The notes beneath the pieces are model-generated. The model searched no databases, had not been told where the DNA came from, and was given only the letters and a program-made list of their open reading frames with translations. A DNA stretch of 64,000 nucleotides from Paenibacillus abyssi (GTDB lineage Bacteria; Bacillota; Bacilli; Paenibacillales; Paenibacillaceae). Within the stretch, counting starts at the first letter, position 1. Every line of letters begins with the position of its first letter. The DNA is taken from NCBI RefSeq assembly GCF_014640295.1, contig NZ_BMGR01000002.1, positions 186,001 through 250,000 on the forward strand, written 5' to 3'. This document shows positions 27,375 to 36,153 of this stretch, piece by piece. The translations under genes were made by a program, and so were the position numbers.

Positions 27375-28751
27375 TTAAAATCTTATTACGCCTGCATAAT
27401 ACAAGAAGACCAGCCCTACAAGCACCGGCGCGACCCAGCGCATCATGAACAGCCAGAGGTTAAACCACCATGTAGAAAGTCCTGCCTCCTTGGCAGCCCC
27501 TTTCCAGAAATAACCTGCAAACAGGGTCACGATCAATCCGCCGAGCGGCAAAATAATATTCGATGACAGGAAATCCATCCAATCAAAGAATGTTTTCCCC
27601 ATAAACTCGATTCCCGGAACCGCTCCACCTACGGAAACGGCCGACGGCAGGCCGACAAGGAAACACAGAAATGCCGTGAATGCAGCCGCCCCCGCGCGTC
27701 CCCAGCCGAATTTCTCGCGCACCCATGCGACCGGCACTTCAAGAATCGATACGGCCGAAGTGAGTGCCGCGATCGCCAGCAATACAAAGAACAGTCCGCC
27801 GAACCAAGCGCCCAGAGGCATCGCCGAGAACGCGGCAGGCAATGCCACGAAGACGAGCCCTGGTCCCTGCGCTGGCTCTAGGCCGAATACAAATGTCGTC
27901 GGGAAAATAATCAAGCCTGCAAGCAGCGCATACAGGAGGTCACCTGAGCCGACCGCCAACGTTGCCTTGCCAAGCGATTGCTTCCGGTCCACATAAGCGC
28001 CGTATGTCATGATCGCCCCCATACCGAGCGAAAGTGAGAAAAACGCATGGCCAAGCGCAACCAGCGCGGATTCCGCTGTCAGCTTGGAGAAATCCGGCTG
28101 CAGGAAGAACGAGACACCTTCTCCCGCCCCTTCGAGCGTCAATGCCCGAACAGCGAGCAGGATCAACAGTACGACAAGCCCAGGAATTAGAATACGGTTG
28201 TATTTTTCTATGCCCGACGATACTCCGCGGGCGACGATCCAACCCGTTAGCAGCATGACTACCGCCTGCCACACGATCGGCCAGTAGCTGCCGATAAAGG
28301 ACCCGAAATGGCCTCCGTAATCCGAGCTGCTGAATAGCTGGCCGCTAAATGACAGAAATGCATAGTGCATTGTCCAGCCGGCCACGACCGCATAGTAGGA
28401 CAGAATAATAAAAGCCCCTGCGATCGATATAAAACCAAAACCGCCCCATATCTTCTTACCGCTCAAACGAACGAGCGAAGTCGAGGCACTTCCCCTTCCT
28501 GCACGTCCAATGGCCAGCTCTGCGAGCAGAACAGGCAGGCCGATAATAATCAAACAAATCGTAAACAGCAGAAAAAAAGCTGCTCCCCCATATTGCCCGG
28601 TAATATACGGAAACTTCCACATATTTCCTAGACCCACTGAGCTGCCTATCGCCGCTAAAATAAAGCCGTATTGCGAGAACCGCTCTGTCATGCCTTGCTT
28701 CGGGTCAATCGCCGATGCGCTGTGCTGTTCTTTTGACTGGTTCGTATGCAT
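27375..28751 (-). CDS. Sodium-dependent transporter, NSS/SNF family
   Basis: A 458-residue Na+-coupled symporter of the LeuT/MhsT fold for amino acids or related solutes. The first helix has GFILAAIGSSVGLGNMWKFP, the unwound TM1 region of the family that binds Na+ and substrate, followed by GGAAFFLLFTICLIIIGLPV. About 11-12 membrane segments are visible. A short cytosolic N-terminus of about 22 residues precedes. ATG 28751 has GAGGGG upstream. Substrate is not predictable; bacterial members carry Leu/Ala, Tyr/Trp or Met. The 33-residue membrane peptide lies 160 bp downstream. Confidence 0.92.
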   Translation of the reverse strand: MHTNQSKEQHSASAIDPKQGMTERFSQYGFILAAIGSSVGLGNMWKFPYITGQYGGAAFFLLFTICLIIIGLPVLLAELAIGRAGRGSASTSLVRLSGKKIWGGFGFISIAGAFIILSYYAVVAGWTMHYAFLSFSGQLFSSSDYGGHFGSFIGSYWPIVWQAVVMLLTGWIVARGVSSGIEKYNRILIPGLVVLLILLAVRALTLEGAGEGVSFFLQPDFSKLTAESALVALGHAFFSLSLGMGAIMTYGAYVDRKQSLGKATLAVGSGDLLYALLAGLIIFPTTFVFGLEPAQGPGLVFVALPAAFSAMPLGAWFGGLFFVLLAIAALTSAVSILEVPVAWVREKFGWGRAGAAAFTAFLCFLVGLPSAVSVGGAVPGIEFMGKTFFDWMDFLSSNIILPLGGLIVTLFAGYFWKGAAKEAGLSTWWFNLWLFMMRWVAPVLVGLVFLYYAGVIRF

Positions 28752-29026
28752 GGTTAACCCCTCATTTCATGTAGTTGAACTAAATAAATGCATGTACAGT
28801 AGTATTACCCATGGTAACGAGCGGCAATTCAACGTTCAATAAGCTTTAATTACTATTTATCGACATTTTTCGTCATATAAATAGTCCTTTAGTCCCGATA
28901 TATATTCGCCATCCGGCATCCGCATGTTTATCCCATTGCCCTGTTTCGCTTACCGACATTCCCGATCTACGCAGCAGGACGGCGTTGTATTATGCCGAAA
29001 ATTGTTGTGCCGCGGCGCTTTCAATC
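28752..29026. other. Intergenic region between divergent NSS and LapA-like genes
   Basis: About 275 bp with no protein-like frame. It should contain the leftward promoter of the symporter gene; TTGAAT and TAATAC near 28800-28835 are present but poorly spaced. No repeats or clear RNA structures were seen. Confidence 0.35.
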
Positions 29027-29055
29027 ATGACTTTATCCTCAGATCGTTGTATAAT
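29027..29055 (+). promoter_or_regulatory. Promoter of the LapA-like gene
   Basis: ATGACT (29027-29032), a 17-base spacer and a perfect TATAAT (29050-29055), about 64 bases upstream of the start codon. The -35 box is weak (4 of 6). Confidence 0.6.
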
Positions 29056-29118
29056 GCTACCAGGAGTTGAAAAATCAAGATGGATAAGATCATATTCAAA
29101 CAGAAAAGAGGGATCCGT

Positions 29119-29481
29119 ATGAAAACCCAATGGATGATTATATCCGCCTTGTTGTTTGCTCTGATTACAGCCATCTTCGCTGTCATTAATGTAGAATCGG
29201 TAGAGGTTAATTTCTTATTCACACAGACCCAAACGCCTCTCATCCTCGTCATTCTGGCGTCCACGCTGCTGGGAGGATTAACGGTATTTCTGTTTGGCAT
29301 CCTGAGGCAGTACAAGCTGCAGCGGCAAGTTCGCCAGCTGGAAAAACAACTGGCCGCCTATACGATGGCTGCAGACGCTCCAGCCGCATATACCAATGCT
29401 GCCGGTGATGCGTCGCAGGAAACAGTACCGAAAGAATCCACAGCGACCGATCCTTCTGCACCAACCGATCGCTCCAGCTAG
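29119..29481 (+). CDS. LapA-domain (DUF1049) membrane protein
   Basis: A 120-residue protein with two membrane helices (MIISALLFALITAIFAVINV and LVILASTLLGGLTVFLFGIL) separated by a short NVESVEVNFLF loop, the LapA/DUF1049 signature. A basic coiled coil (QLEKQLAAY) and a low-complexity Ala/Thr tail follow. In Gram-negatives LapA helps lipopolysaccharide assembly; its role in Gram-positives is unknown. ATG 29119 is preferred over one at 29080 because GAGGG lies 6 bases before it. Single gene with its own promoter and terminator. Confidence 0.85.
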   Translation: MKTQWMIISALLFALITAIFAVINVESVEVNFLFTQTQTPLILVILASTLLGGLTVFLFGILRQYKLQRQVRQLEKQLAAYTMAADAPAAYTNAAGDASQETVPKESTATDPSAPTDRSS

Positions 29482-29504
29482 CCTGCTTCAATCCTATTCA
29501 TGAC

Positions 29505-29558
29505 AAAGAGACGTCCCTGCCTCATGATTCTAATGAGGTGGAGGAGCGTCTCTTTTTT
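29505..29558 (+). terminator. Rho-independent terminator of the LapA-like gene
   Basis: Outer arms AAAGAGACG and CGTCTCTTT, inner arms CCTGCCTCAT and ATGAGGTGGAGG, followed by a run of T on the plus strand. Confidence 0.88.
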
Positions 29559-29597
29559 GATGTTTTGCCTTTTTTAGGTTTTATTTTATCGGCAAGT

Positions 29598-30572
29598 TTA
29601 TCTCACCGGGCGGAAGCCATTTACATCTTCGAGGATAGCATCGATCGCTGCCAATGTATCCTCCGTCAGGGTGATTGCTGAGGCTTGTACGTTTTCTTCG
29701 ATTTGCGACGGGCGGCTTGCCCCGATAATCGCAGAGCTGACCCCCGGCCGGCGCAGCACCCAGGCCAGTGCCATCTGGGACAGCTTGATGCCATGCTCCG
29801 AAGCAAGCTGTTCGAGCTTTTGCACACATAACAGCACTTCCTCGCGAATATAGCTGTTGATGATTTGGTTCGTCGAGCTGTTCGCGGCGCGGCTTCCTTC
29901 AGGAACTGCGGCACCCGGCTTGTACTTGCCGGTAAGGACGCCCTGCGCAAGCGGGGAAAATACGATCTGGCCGATCCCGTTCCGGCTGCTTACCGGTATT
30001 ACTTCTTTTTCGATATACCGCTCGAACATATTATAGATCGGCTGATTCGAGATAAGCGGGCGCAGGCGCAGACGTTCGCCGATACGCACTGCATCGGCGA
30101 TTTGGGCAGCGGTCCATTCACTAACGCCAGCGTACAAAATTTTGCCCTGCGCCGTCAGATCGTCAAGCGCCCGCAGCGTCTCTTCCACCGGCGATTCCGG
30201 ATCGAAACGGTGACATTGGTACAGATCGATATAATCCACACCCAGCCTCTTCAGGCTTGCATCACATTGCTCGATCAGGTGCTTGCGCGACAATCCCTTA
30301 TCATTAGGCCCCGTTCCCATCGGAAAGAAGGCTTTGGTGGCAACCACATAGCTGTCCCGCGAATATCGGCTGAGCGCCTCACCAAGTACGATCTCGGCCT
30401 CTCCCCGATTATAAGCATTCGACGTATCGAAAAAATTAATGCCCAGCTCATAAGCTTTGTCCACACAAGCCAGCGCGGTTTCTTTCTCCGTGGCGGTTCC
30501 ATAGGTTAACCAGCTTCCGAGGCTGATCTCACTCACCTTCAGGCCGCTTTGCCCCAAACGACGGTAGTTCAT
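29598..30572 (-). CDS. Aldo/keto reductase
   Basis: NADPH-dependent oxidoreductase of the voltage-gated K-channel beta/YghZ-like AKR group, 324 residues. Features are MNYRRLGQSGLKVSEISLGS at the N-terminus, the catalytic tetrad region INFFDTSNAYNRGEAEIVLG (Asp, Tyr) with VVATKAFF (Lys), YIDLYQCHRFD (His) and the nucleotide-binding end SSAIIGASRPSQIEEN. ATG 30572 follows GGAGGG; the frame extends further upstream without a ribosome site. Substrate is unknown. It is divergent from the biotin operon and probably unrelated to it. Confidence 0.92.
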   Translation of the reverse strand: MNYRRLGQSGLKVSEISLGSWLTYGTATEKETALACVDKAYELGINFFDTSNAYNRGEAEIVLGEALSRYSRDSYVVATKAFFPMGTGPNDKGLSRKHLIEQCDASLKRLGVDYIDLYQCHRFDPESPVEETLRALDDLTAQGKILYAGVSEWTAAQIADAVRIGERLRLRPLISNQPIYNMFERYIEKEVIPVSSRNGIGQIVFSPLAQGVLTGKYKPGAAVPEGSRAANSSTNQIINSYIREEVLLCVQKLEQLASEHGIKLSQMALAWVLRRPGVSSAIIGASRPSQIEENVQASAITLTEDTLAAIDAILEDVNGFRPVR

Positions 30573-30689
30573 TTGCCATTTCCCTCCTATTGTCTTCAAC
30601 TTCCCCCTATCATAACCTAACAAAAATTCATTGAGAAGAAGTGATCTTAGGGATAGATAAGGAATTCGGGCATAGTTAGTATAATCGAA

Positions 30690-30728
30690 TATAGCAACCT
30701 TTTATAGAAACCTTTTATAGCAACCTTT
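30690..30728. repeat. Three tandem 13-bp repeats upstream of the biotin operon
   Basis: TATAGCAACCTTT, TATAGAAACCTTT and TATAGCAACCTTT follow each other without a gap. Only one base differs. They lie 37 bp before the BirA operator. The AACCTT part resembles the operator half-site TTAACCTT, but the spacing does not make a palindrome. Confidence 0.75.
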
Positions 30729-30764
30729 CCCTTTACAGCTGCGAGCCAATTTGTTAAAGTCTTA

Positions 30765-30799
30765 ATTGTTAACCTTCAATATTATTTAAGGTTAACAAT
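30765..30799 (+). promoter_or_regulatory. BirA operator of the biotin operon
   Basis: Perfect inverted repeat ATTGTTAACCTT (30765-30776) and AAGGTTAACAAT (30788-30799) with an 11-base spacer. This matches the Firmicutes BirA (biotin repressor/ligase) consensus TTGTTAACC...GGTTAACAA. A possible -10 TATTAT (30780-30785) lies between the arms, so binding of biotinoyl-AMP-loaded BirA would block initiation. bioA begins 23 bp downstream. Confidence 0.93.
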
Positions 30800-30821
30800 A
30801 CATATATCGGAAGGTGTGCTA

Positions 30822-32231
30822 ATGACCTCTTCTGCAGGACAAAGCGTTCAGACACGCAGTTATGATGAATTATCGATGCTGGACAAACGTCATGTCTGGC
30901 ATCCTTTTACACAAATGAAGGATTATGATGCCGACGATCCGCTGATAGTCGCACGTGGACAAGGCATCAAACTGATCGATATACAAGGACGGGAGTATTA
31001 CGACGGCTTCTCCTCCGTCTGGTTAAATGTGCATGGGCACAATGTGCCCGAGCTGAACGAAGCCGTTGTGAACCAGCTCGGGCAGGTCGCCCATGCAACG
31101 CTGCTCGGCATGTCTAATGTTCCGGCAATCGAACTGGCTGCAAAGCTGGCATCGATCGCTCCAGCCGGTTTGAATCGGGTATTCTACTCGGATGCCGGAG
31201 CGACCGGGGTAGAGATTGCGCTGAAGATGGCATTTCAGTATTGGCACAACCTTGGGCACACAAGCAAACAAGCATTCGTGACGATGAAAGAGGCTTACCA
31301 TGGCGATACCATCGGCGCCGTCAGCGTCGGAGCGATCCCGCTGTATCATGAAGTCTATAAGCCGCTGCTGTTCCCTTCTTATACCGTACCTTATCCCCAT
31401 CCGTACCGGTATGACGGACCGAACTCAGATGCCGAAGCTGGAGCAATGGAGGCGACGCTCACCGCTTTGGAGCAATTGCTGCAGCAGCGTGCCGATGAGA
31501 TTGCCGCGTTGATTGTCGAGCCGGTCGTTCAGGGAGCAAGCGGCATTGTCGTGATGCCGCAGGGCTGCCTGCGCGAAATCGCCCGCCTGACGGAGCGATA
31601 CGGCGTGCTGCTCATCGCCGATGAAGTGGCAACCGGCTTCGCCCGCACCGGCGCGATGTTCGCCTGCGATCTCGAGGGCGTCTCCCCTGATCTGATGGTG
31701 GTTGGAAAAGGGCTGACCGGCGGTTACCTGCCGCTAGCAGCGACACTGGCTACCGATGAGATTTATGCGGCGTTCTACGCGGATTTTGAAGAGCGGAAGA
31801 CATTCTTTCACGGTCACTCGTACACAGGCAATCCGCTGGCATGCGCCGTTGCGCTGGAAAACCTGCGATTATTTGAGGAAAAGAATCTCGTGGCAGAGGT
31901 TCGCCGCAAAGCCGATGCCTTGAAGCCCCAGCTGGCACGGCTCACCAAGCTCCCCCATGTGGGAGATGTCCGCCAGCAGGGGCTGATGATCGGCATCGAG
32001 CTGGTCACGGATCAAGCGGACAAGACGCCGTATGCCTGGGAGCGCCGCATCGGCGTGCACGTCTGCCGGAGGGCGCGGGAGCTGGGCATGCTGACGAGGC
32101 CGCTGGGCAACGTCATCGTATTTATGCCGCCCCTTGTCAGCACGGATGAAGAGCTGTCCGCAATGGTGGATATCCTGTCCGAAGCGATCTGCGATTTGAC
32201 TGGCGAAGAGGGGGATGCGGGGGCATGTTAG
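30822..32231 (+). CDS. bioA: Adenosylmethionine--8-amino-7-oxononanoate aminotransferase
   Basis: PLP enzyme that converts KAPA to DAPA using S-adenosylmethionine as amino donor. The 469-residue product has [12 protein letters not shown] (the BioA-specific N-terminal substrate segment), [30 protein letters not shown] and the PLP-lysine region [20 protein letters not shown]. Length is at the long end for the family. ATG 30822 has GGAAGG 7 bases before it, better than the GTG at 30816. First gene of the bio operon, under the BirA operator. Confidence 0.95.
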   Translation: MTSSAGQSVQTRSYDELSMLDKRHVWHPFTQMKDYDADDPLIVARGQGIKLIDIQGREYYDGFSSVWLNVHGHNVPELNEAVVNQLGQVAHATLLGMSNVPAIELAAKLASIAPAGLNRVFYSDAGATGVEIALKMAFQYWHNLGHTSKQAFVTMKEAYHGDTIGAVSVGAIPLYHEVYKPLLFPSYTVPYPHPYRYDGPNSDAEAGAMEATLTALEQLLQQRADEIAALIVEPVVQGASGIVVMPQGCLREIARLTERYGVLLIADEVATGFARTGAMFACDLEGVSPDLMVVGKGLTGGYLPLAATLATDEIYAAFYADFEERKTFFHGHSYTGNPLACAVALENLRLFEEKNLVAEVRRKADALKPQLARLTKLPHVGDVRQQGLMIGIELVTDQADKTPYAWERRIGVHVCRRARELGMLTRPLGNVIVFMPPLVSTDEELSAMVDILSEAICDLTGEEGDAGAC

Positions 32232-32265
32232 AATCGACATTTGCTAAGAGGAACGGTGGTCTGGG

Positions 32266-33039
32266 ATGAGTGATCTCCGTAAGGCCGCTGCCGGCACACA
32301 CGAACATCACAGCTCCCGCGGGTGGCGCGGCCTGTTCGTTACCGGTACCGATACTGAGGTCGGCAAGACATTTGTTACTGCGGCTATCGCCGCGGCGCTT
32401 CGGCAGGACGGGCTCGACGTCGGCCTGTGGAAGCCGGTGCAGTCGGGGGCGCCGCACGGCAGCGCCGATAGCGATGCGCACCGGCTCCAGCGCTGGTCCG
32501 GGGTCGATGATCCCCCGGAGCGGATAGCGCCGTTCTCGTTCGAGGCGCCGCTGGCCCCCTGCCTCGCTGCGCGCGAAGCAGGGGTCGAGCTGACGCTCGA
32601 GCGGCTCATCGCCGGCGGTCGGCCGCTCATGGAGCGGCACGACGCGCTGCTTGTGGAAGGCGCGGGCGGACTCGCCGCGCCGCTCACCGCGCAGGAGCTC
32701 GTCGTCGACATGATCAACGAGCTGGGGATGCCTGTCCTGATCGTGGCAAGACCCGGACTCGGCACGGTGAACCATACGCTGCTGACGCTGGCCATGCTGC
32801 GGCAGCGGCGGATCCCCGTGGTCGGCGTTGTGCTGAACGACGTCATACCCACCTCCCCCGGGCTCGACCCCAGCCGGCCGGTTAACGGCGAGCTGATTGC
32901 CCGCTATGGGAATATTCCGGTACTCGGCCGCTTTCCTTATCTGGCGGGCAGACCTGACGGCAATCAGCTGCTGCATGAAGCCGCGCGGCATATTGACCTC
33001 GCTTCGATTCGCGCCGCGCTGCGGCACCAACGCGATTAA
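32266..33039 (+). CDS. bioD: Dethiobiotin synthetase
   Basis: ATP-dependent ring closure of DAPA with CO2 to dethiobiotin. The 257-residue product has an N-terminal extension of about 20 residues, then LFVTGTDTEVGKTFVTAAIA (P-loop with the BioD-specific TDTEVGKT), the substrate lysine segment KPVQSGAPHG and LLVEGAGGLAAPL. Very GC-rich, like bioB and bioF. It lies 34 bp after bioA. Confidence 0.95.
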   Translation: MSDLRKAAAGTHEHHSSRGWRGLFVTGTDTEVGKTFVTAAIAAALRQDGLDVGLWKPVQSGAPHGSADSDAHRLQRWSGVDDPPERIAPFSFEAPLAPCLAAREAGVELTLERLIAGGRPLMERHDALLVEGAGGLAAPLTAQELVVDMINELGMPVLIVARPGLGTVNHTLLTLAMLRQRRIPVVGVVLNDVIPTSPGLDPSRPVNGELIARYGNIPVLGRFPYLAGRPDGNQLLHEAARHIDLASIRAALRHQRD

Positions 33040-33105
33040 AGCTTATGGGCAGCGCCTGTCTAATAAACGCCATGTCAACCATACCTATACCAGGAGGATA
33101 AAAAG

Positions 33106-34101
33106 ATGACGACCACAATCACAACGAATTGGAACGAGCTGGCGCGCAAAGCGCTGAGCGGCGACTGCCTCACGCTTGAAGAAGGGCTCTCGATACTGGA
33201 TGCCCCGGACGACGAGACGCTTCCGATCCTGCACGCGGCGTTTCAGGTACGCAAACACTATTACGGCAAGAAGGTCAAACTGAACATGATCATCAATGCC
33301 AAAAGCGGGCTCTGCCCGGAGGACTGCGGCTACTGCTCGCAATCCATCGTCTCGACGGCCCCTGTCAAAAAGTACACGCTGCTCGACAAAGACACCCTGC
33401 TGGACGGCGCCCGTGAAGCGTTGGCGCGCAAGGCCGGCACCTACTGCATCGTTGCCGCCGGCAAAGGCCCGACGGAAAAGGAGCTGGAGCAGGTGATCGA
33501 AGCGGTCCGGGAAATCCGGGAGACCATGCCGCTCAAAATCTGCGCCTGCCTCGGCATCCTGAAAGGCGACCAGGCAGAACGGCTGGCCGAGGCCGGCGTT
33601 CACCGCTACAATCACAATCTCAATACGAGCCGTACCAATTATCCGGCCATTACAACGACCCATACCTATGATCAAAGGGTGGAAACCGTCCAATCCGTCA
33701 AGCAGTCCGGGATGTCCCCCTGCTCCGGCGTCATTATCGGCATGGGCGAAAGCCGCCGGGAGATTGTCGAAATCGGCCTCGCGCTGCGGGAGCTGGATGC
33801 CGACTCGATTCCCGTCAACTTTCTCAACGCCATTCCCGGCACACCGCTGGAGAATGCGGGACGCACGCCGGCGCTGTTCGCCCTGAAAGTGCTGGCGCTG
33901 TTTCGCTTCCTCTGCCCGGAGAAGGAAATCCGCGTCGCCGGCGGACGAGAAGTGAATCTGCGGACACTGCAGCCGCTCGCCCTGTATGCCGCCAACTCCG
34001 TATTCGTAGGCGATTACCTGACGACGCCGGGACAAGAGATGAATGCCGACTACCAAATGATCGAGGATCTCGGATTCGAGATTGAGCTCAACGCTTTGTA
34101 A
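33106..34101 (+). CDS. bioB: Biotin synthase
   Basis: Radical SAM enzyme that inserts sulfur into dethiobiotin. The 331-residue product has the 4Fe-4S CxxxCxxC motif in CPEDCGYCSQS, the downstream YNHNLNTSRTNYP signature and the VNFLNAIPGTPLE segment of the family, with cysteines for the second (2Fe-2S) cluster in between. ATG 33106 follows CCAGGAGG. 66 bp after bioD. Confidence 0.97.
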   Translation: MTTTITTNWNELARKALSGDCLTLEEGLSILDAPDDETLPILHAAFQVRKHYYGKKVKLNMIINAKSGLCPEDCGYCSQSIVSTAPVKKYTLLDKDTLLDGAREALARKAGTYCIVAAGKGPTEKELEQVIEAVREIRETMPLKICACLGILKGDQAERLAEAGVHRYNHNLNTSRTNYPAITTTHTYDQRVETVQSVKQSGMSPCSGVIIGMGESRREIVEIGLALRELDADSIPVNFLNAIPGTPLENAGRTPALFALKVLALFRFLCPEKEIRVAGGREVNLRTLQPLALYAANSVFVGDYLTTPGQEMNADYQMIEDLGFEIELNAL

Positions 34102-34117
34102 AAGGCGGTGATTCTCA

Positions 34118-35374
34118 ATGAACGGAAATCACCCCGAAACACCGGGACGGCAAATGCCTGCATGCAACCCTCTGGCCTGGATGGAGGAGGAGCTGGCGGA
34201 CTTGGCCCGGCGAGTGCAGGAGCGCAAGCTGCGCCAGTCGGAAACCGCCCGCGCGGATGAAGTCGAAACCGCCGGCGCGTACACCAGAAGGGACGGCAAG
34301 CTGCTAATGAATCTGGCTTCCAACAATTACTTGGGCCTGGCCGGTGACAAGCGCATCCATCAAGCAATGATTCAGGCCCTGCGCGGCGCCCGCCCCTCTC
34401 CTGCGGCAGGGGCGGGCGCATCCCGCCTGATCACCGGCAATTACGCCGCCTACACCCGGTTGGAGCAGGACATTGCCGCCTGGAAGGAGCGGGAGGCGGC
34501 GCTCGTATATGCCAGCGGCTACATGGCCAATACCGGGACCATCGCCGCCCTCGTCGGACGCGGCGACGCTGTATTCAGCGACCGTCTGAATCACGCCAGC
34601 ATCGTCGATGGGATTGTGCTGAGCCGGGCCGGGCATTACCGCTACCGCCATAACGACACCGGTCATCTGCGGCAGCTGCTGGAGCGGCATCAAGACGCCC
34701 GCAGAAAGCTGATCATTACCGATGCCGTGTTTTCCATGGACGGAGATACCGCCCCGCTTCGTGAGCTGCTGCGGCTGCGGGACGAGTTCGGCGCGATGCT
34801 TATGGTGGACGAGGCGCATTCCGGCGGGATCTATGGCCGACAAGGCGAAGGATTATGCCATGCGCTGGGCATTCACCGGCAGGTCGATGTCCTGATGGGT
34901 ACCTTCAGCAAAGCATTCGGCGTCTACGGCGCTTATGTCTGCGGCAGCAGCACGCTAATCCGTTATTTGACCAATAAATCCCGGACGCTGATTTATTCCA
35001 CCGGATTGCCGCCTGCGGTTATCGCCGGAATCCAAGAGGCGCTGAATATTGTCCGCACTGAAGGCTGGCGGCGCACACGCGTGCTCGAAGCCGCCCGCAG
35101 CTTGCGCAGCCGGCTCCGGGCAGCCGGCCTTGATGTCGGCGAAGGGGATTCCCCGATCCTACCGGTGATCGCCGGCTCCAATGCGACCGCGCTCGCTTTC
35201 GGCGCGCGCCTGGAGGAGGCGGGAATTCTCGCCGGAACGATCCGCCCGCCGACCGTTCCCGCCGGATCGGCGCGGCTCCGGCTCTCGCTGACTGCCCTGC
35301 ATACGGAAGCGCAGCTCGATGAAGCATGCCGTCAGATCATCCGGAACGGCCGGGAACTGGGGGTTATCCAATGA
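34118..35374 (+). CDS. bioF: 8-amino-7-oxononanoate synthase
   Basis: PLP enzyme condensing pimeloyl-ACP (or -CoA) with alanine to KAPA. The 418-residue product shows NLASNNYLGLAGDKRIHQA, the GASRLITGNY segment, MLMVDEAHSGGIYGRQGEG (PLP-binding Asp and His) and MGTFSKAFGVYGAYVCG with the Schiff-base lysine. Its N-terminus is about 30 residues longer than in E. coli. ATG 34118 has AAAGGCGG upstream. It overlaps the next gene by 4 bases (ATGA). Confidence 0.95.
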   Translation: MNGNHPETPGRQMPACNPLAWMEEELADLARRVQERKLRQSETARADEVETAGAYTRRDGKLLMNLASNNYLGLAGDKRIHQAMIQALRGARPSPAAGAGASRLITGNYAAYTRLEQDIAAWKEREAALVYASGYMANTGTIAALVGRGDAVFSDRLNHASIVDGIVLSRAGHYRYRHNDTGHLRQLLERHQDARRKLIITDAVFSMDGDTAPLRELLRLRDEFGAMLMVDEAHSGGIYGRQGEGLCHALGIHRQVDVLMGTFSKAFGVYGAYVCGSSTLIRYLTNKSRTLIYSTGLPPAVIAGIQEALNIVRTEGWRRTRVLEAARSLRSRLRAAGLDVGEGDSPILPVIAGSNATALAFGARLEEAGILAGTIRPPTVPAGSARLRLSLTALHTEAQLDEACRQIIRNGRELGVIQ

Positions 35375-36153
35375 ACAGCGCTGCATACGGAAGCAAAGCC
35401 ACCATATTGTGGATTGGAGGCTGGAGTATGCCGGATACCGTATGGAACGGGCTGCGGAAAGAGCTGCAGGAATATGATCATTTGGCGGTGCGCTACGATG
35501 ATGTCCGGGCTCCCGGGGAGTTCGTCCAACGCGCGCGCTCGCTTGCCGCGGCCGCTATGCCCGCTCCCCCCGATCCCGGGTGGCCCCGCAGCCGGACGCT
35601 CATCGCAGCAGGCTGGTCGCTTGGCGGTCTCGTGGCGCAGCGGCTGGCCGCCTCCGGACATGCCGATGCCGCCCTGCTGCTCGGCACCACGGGGCGCTTT
35701 GCGCGCGGACGCGAGGACGCGGCGCTCGGCTGGTCCGACCGCCATATCAGGCAGATGATCGCCGCGCTTGAGCGCAGCGGCGGCCGGACACAGGTGCTGC
35801 AGCAGTTCCATCGGCTGCTCTTCACGGATGAGGAGCGCGGCTGTATAGCCGCCGCAGGTTTTCCCGCAGACGGCGGATGGTCCATCGAAGCGCTGCTTGC
35901 CGGACTTCACTACCTGCGCGAGGAGGATATGCGCGGCCGGCTGGCGCATACCGCATGCCCCATCCTCATTATGCACGGCACAGCCGACCGGGTGATTCCC
36001 TGGGGCGCTGCTGAAGAATTACACGCAATGATACCCGGCTCGGAGCTAGTCGCGGTCTACGGCGCGGGGCATGTCCCTTTCCTTGGCCGGGAGAACGAGC
36101 TCGCCGCCGCAGCAAGGAGAATGATAGATGCCTGTAAGCAAAAACTTGGTTAA
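35371..36153 (+). CDS. bioH: Alpha/beta hydrolase, BioH-type pimeloyl-ACP methyl ester esterase
   Basis: 260-residue serine hydrolase with the nucleophile elbow AAGWSLGGLVAQRL, the acid segment IMHGTADRVIPW and the catalytic-His segment GAGHVPFLGREN. The N-terminal ILWIGGWSMPDTVW resembles BioH's oxyanion loop. Its position between bioF and bioC, with 4-base and 26-base overlaps, supports the role of cleaving the methyl ester of pimeloyl-ACP made through BioC. BioG or another esterase of the same pathway is the alternative; function rather than family is the inferred part. Confidence 0.82.
   Translation: MNSAAYGSKATILWIGGWSMPDTVWNGLRKELQEYDHLAVRYDDVRAPGEFVQRARSLAAAAMPAPPDPGWPRSRTLIAAGWSLGGLVAQRLAASGHADAALLLGTTGRFARGREDAALGWSDRHIRQMIAALERSGGRTQVLQQFHRLLFTDEERGCIAAAGFPADGGWSIEALLAGLHYLREEDMRGRLAHTACPILIMHGTADRVIPWGAAEELHAMIPGSELVAVYGAGHVPFLGRENELAAAARRMIDACKQKLG

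Noticed and set aside
30690-30728. CRISPR-like array
   Set aside because: Units are 13 bp with no spacers.
32137-34056. Long minus-strand frames (297 and 323 codons) opposite bioD and bioB
   Set aside because: GC-rich genes leave antisense frames free of stops; no ribosome sites, and the Bio proteins are certain.
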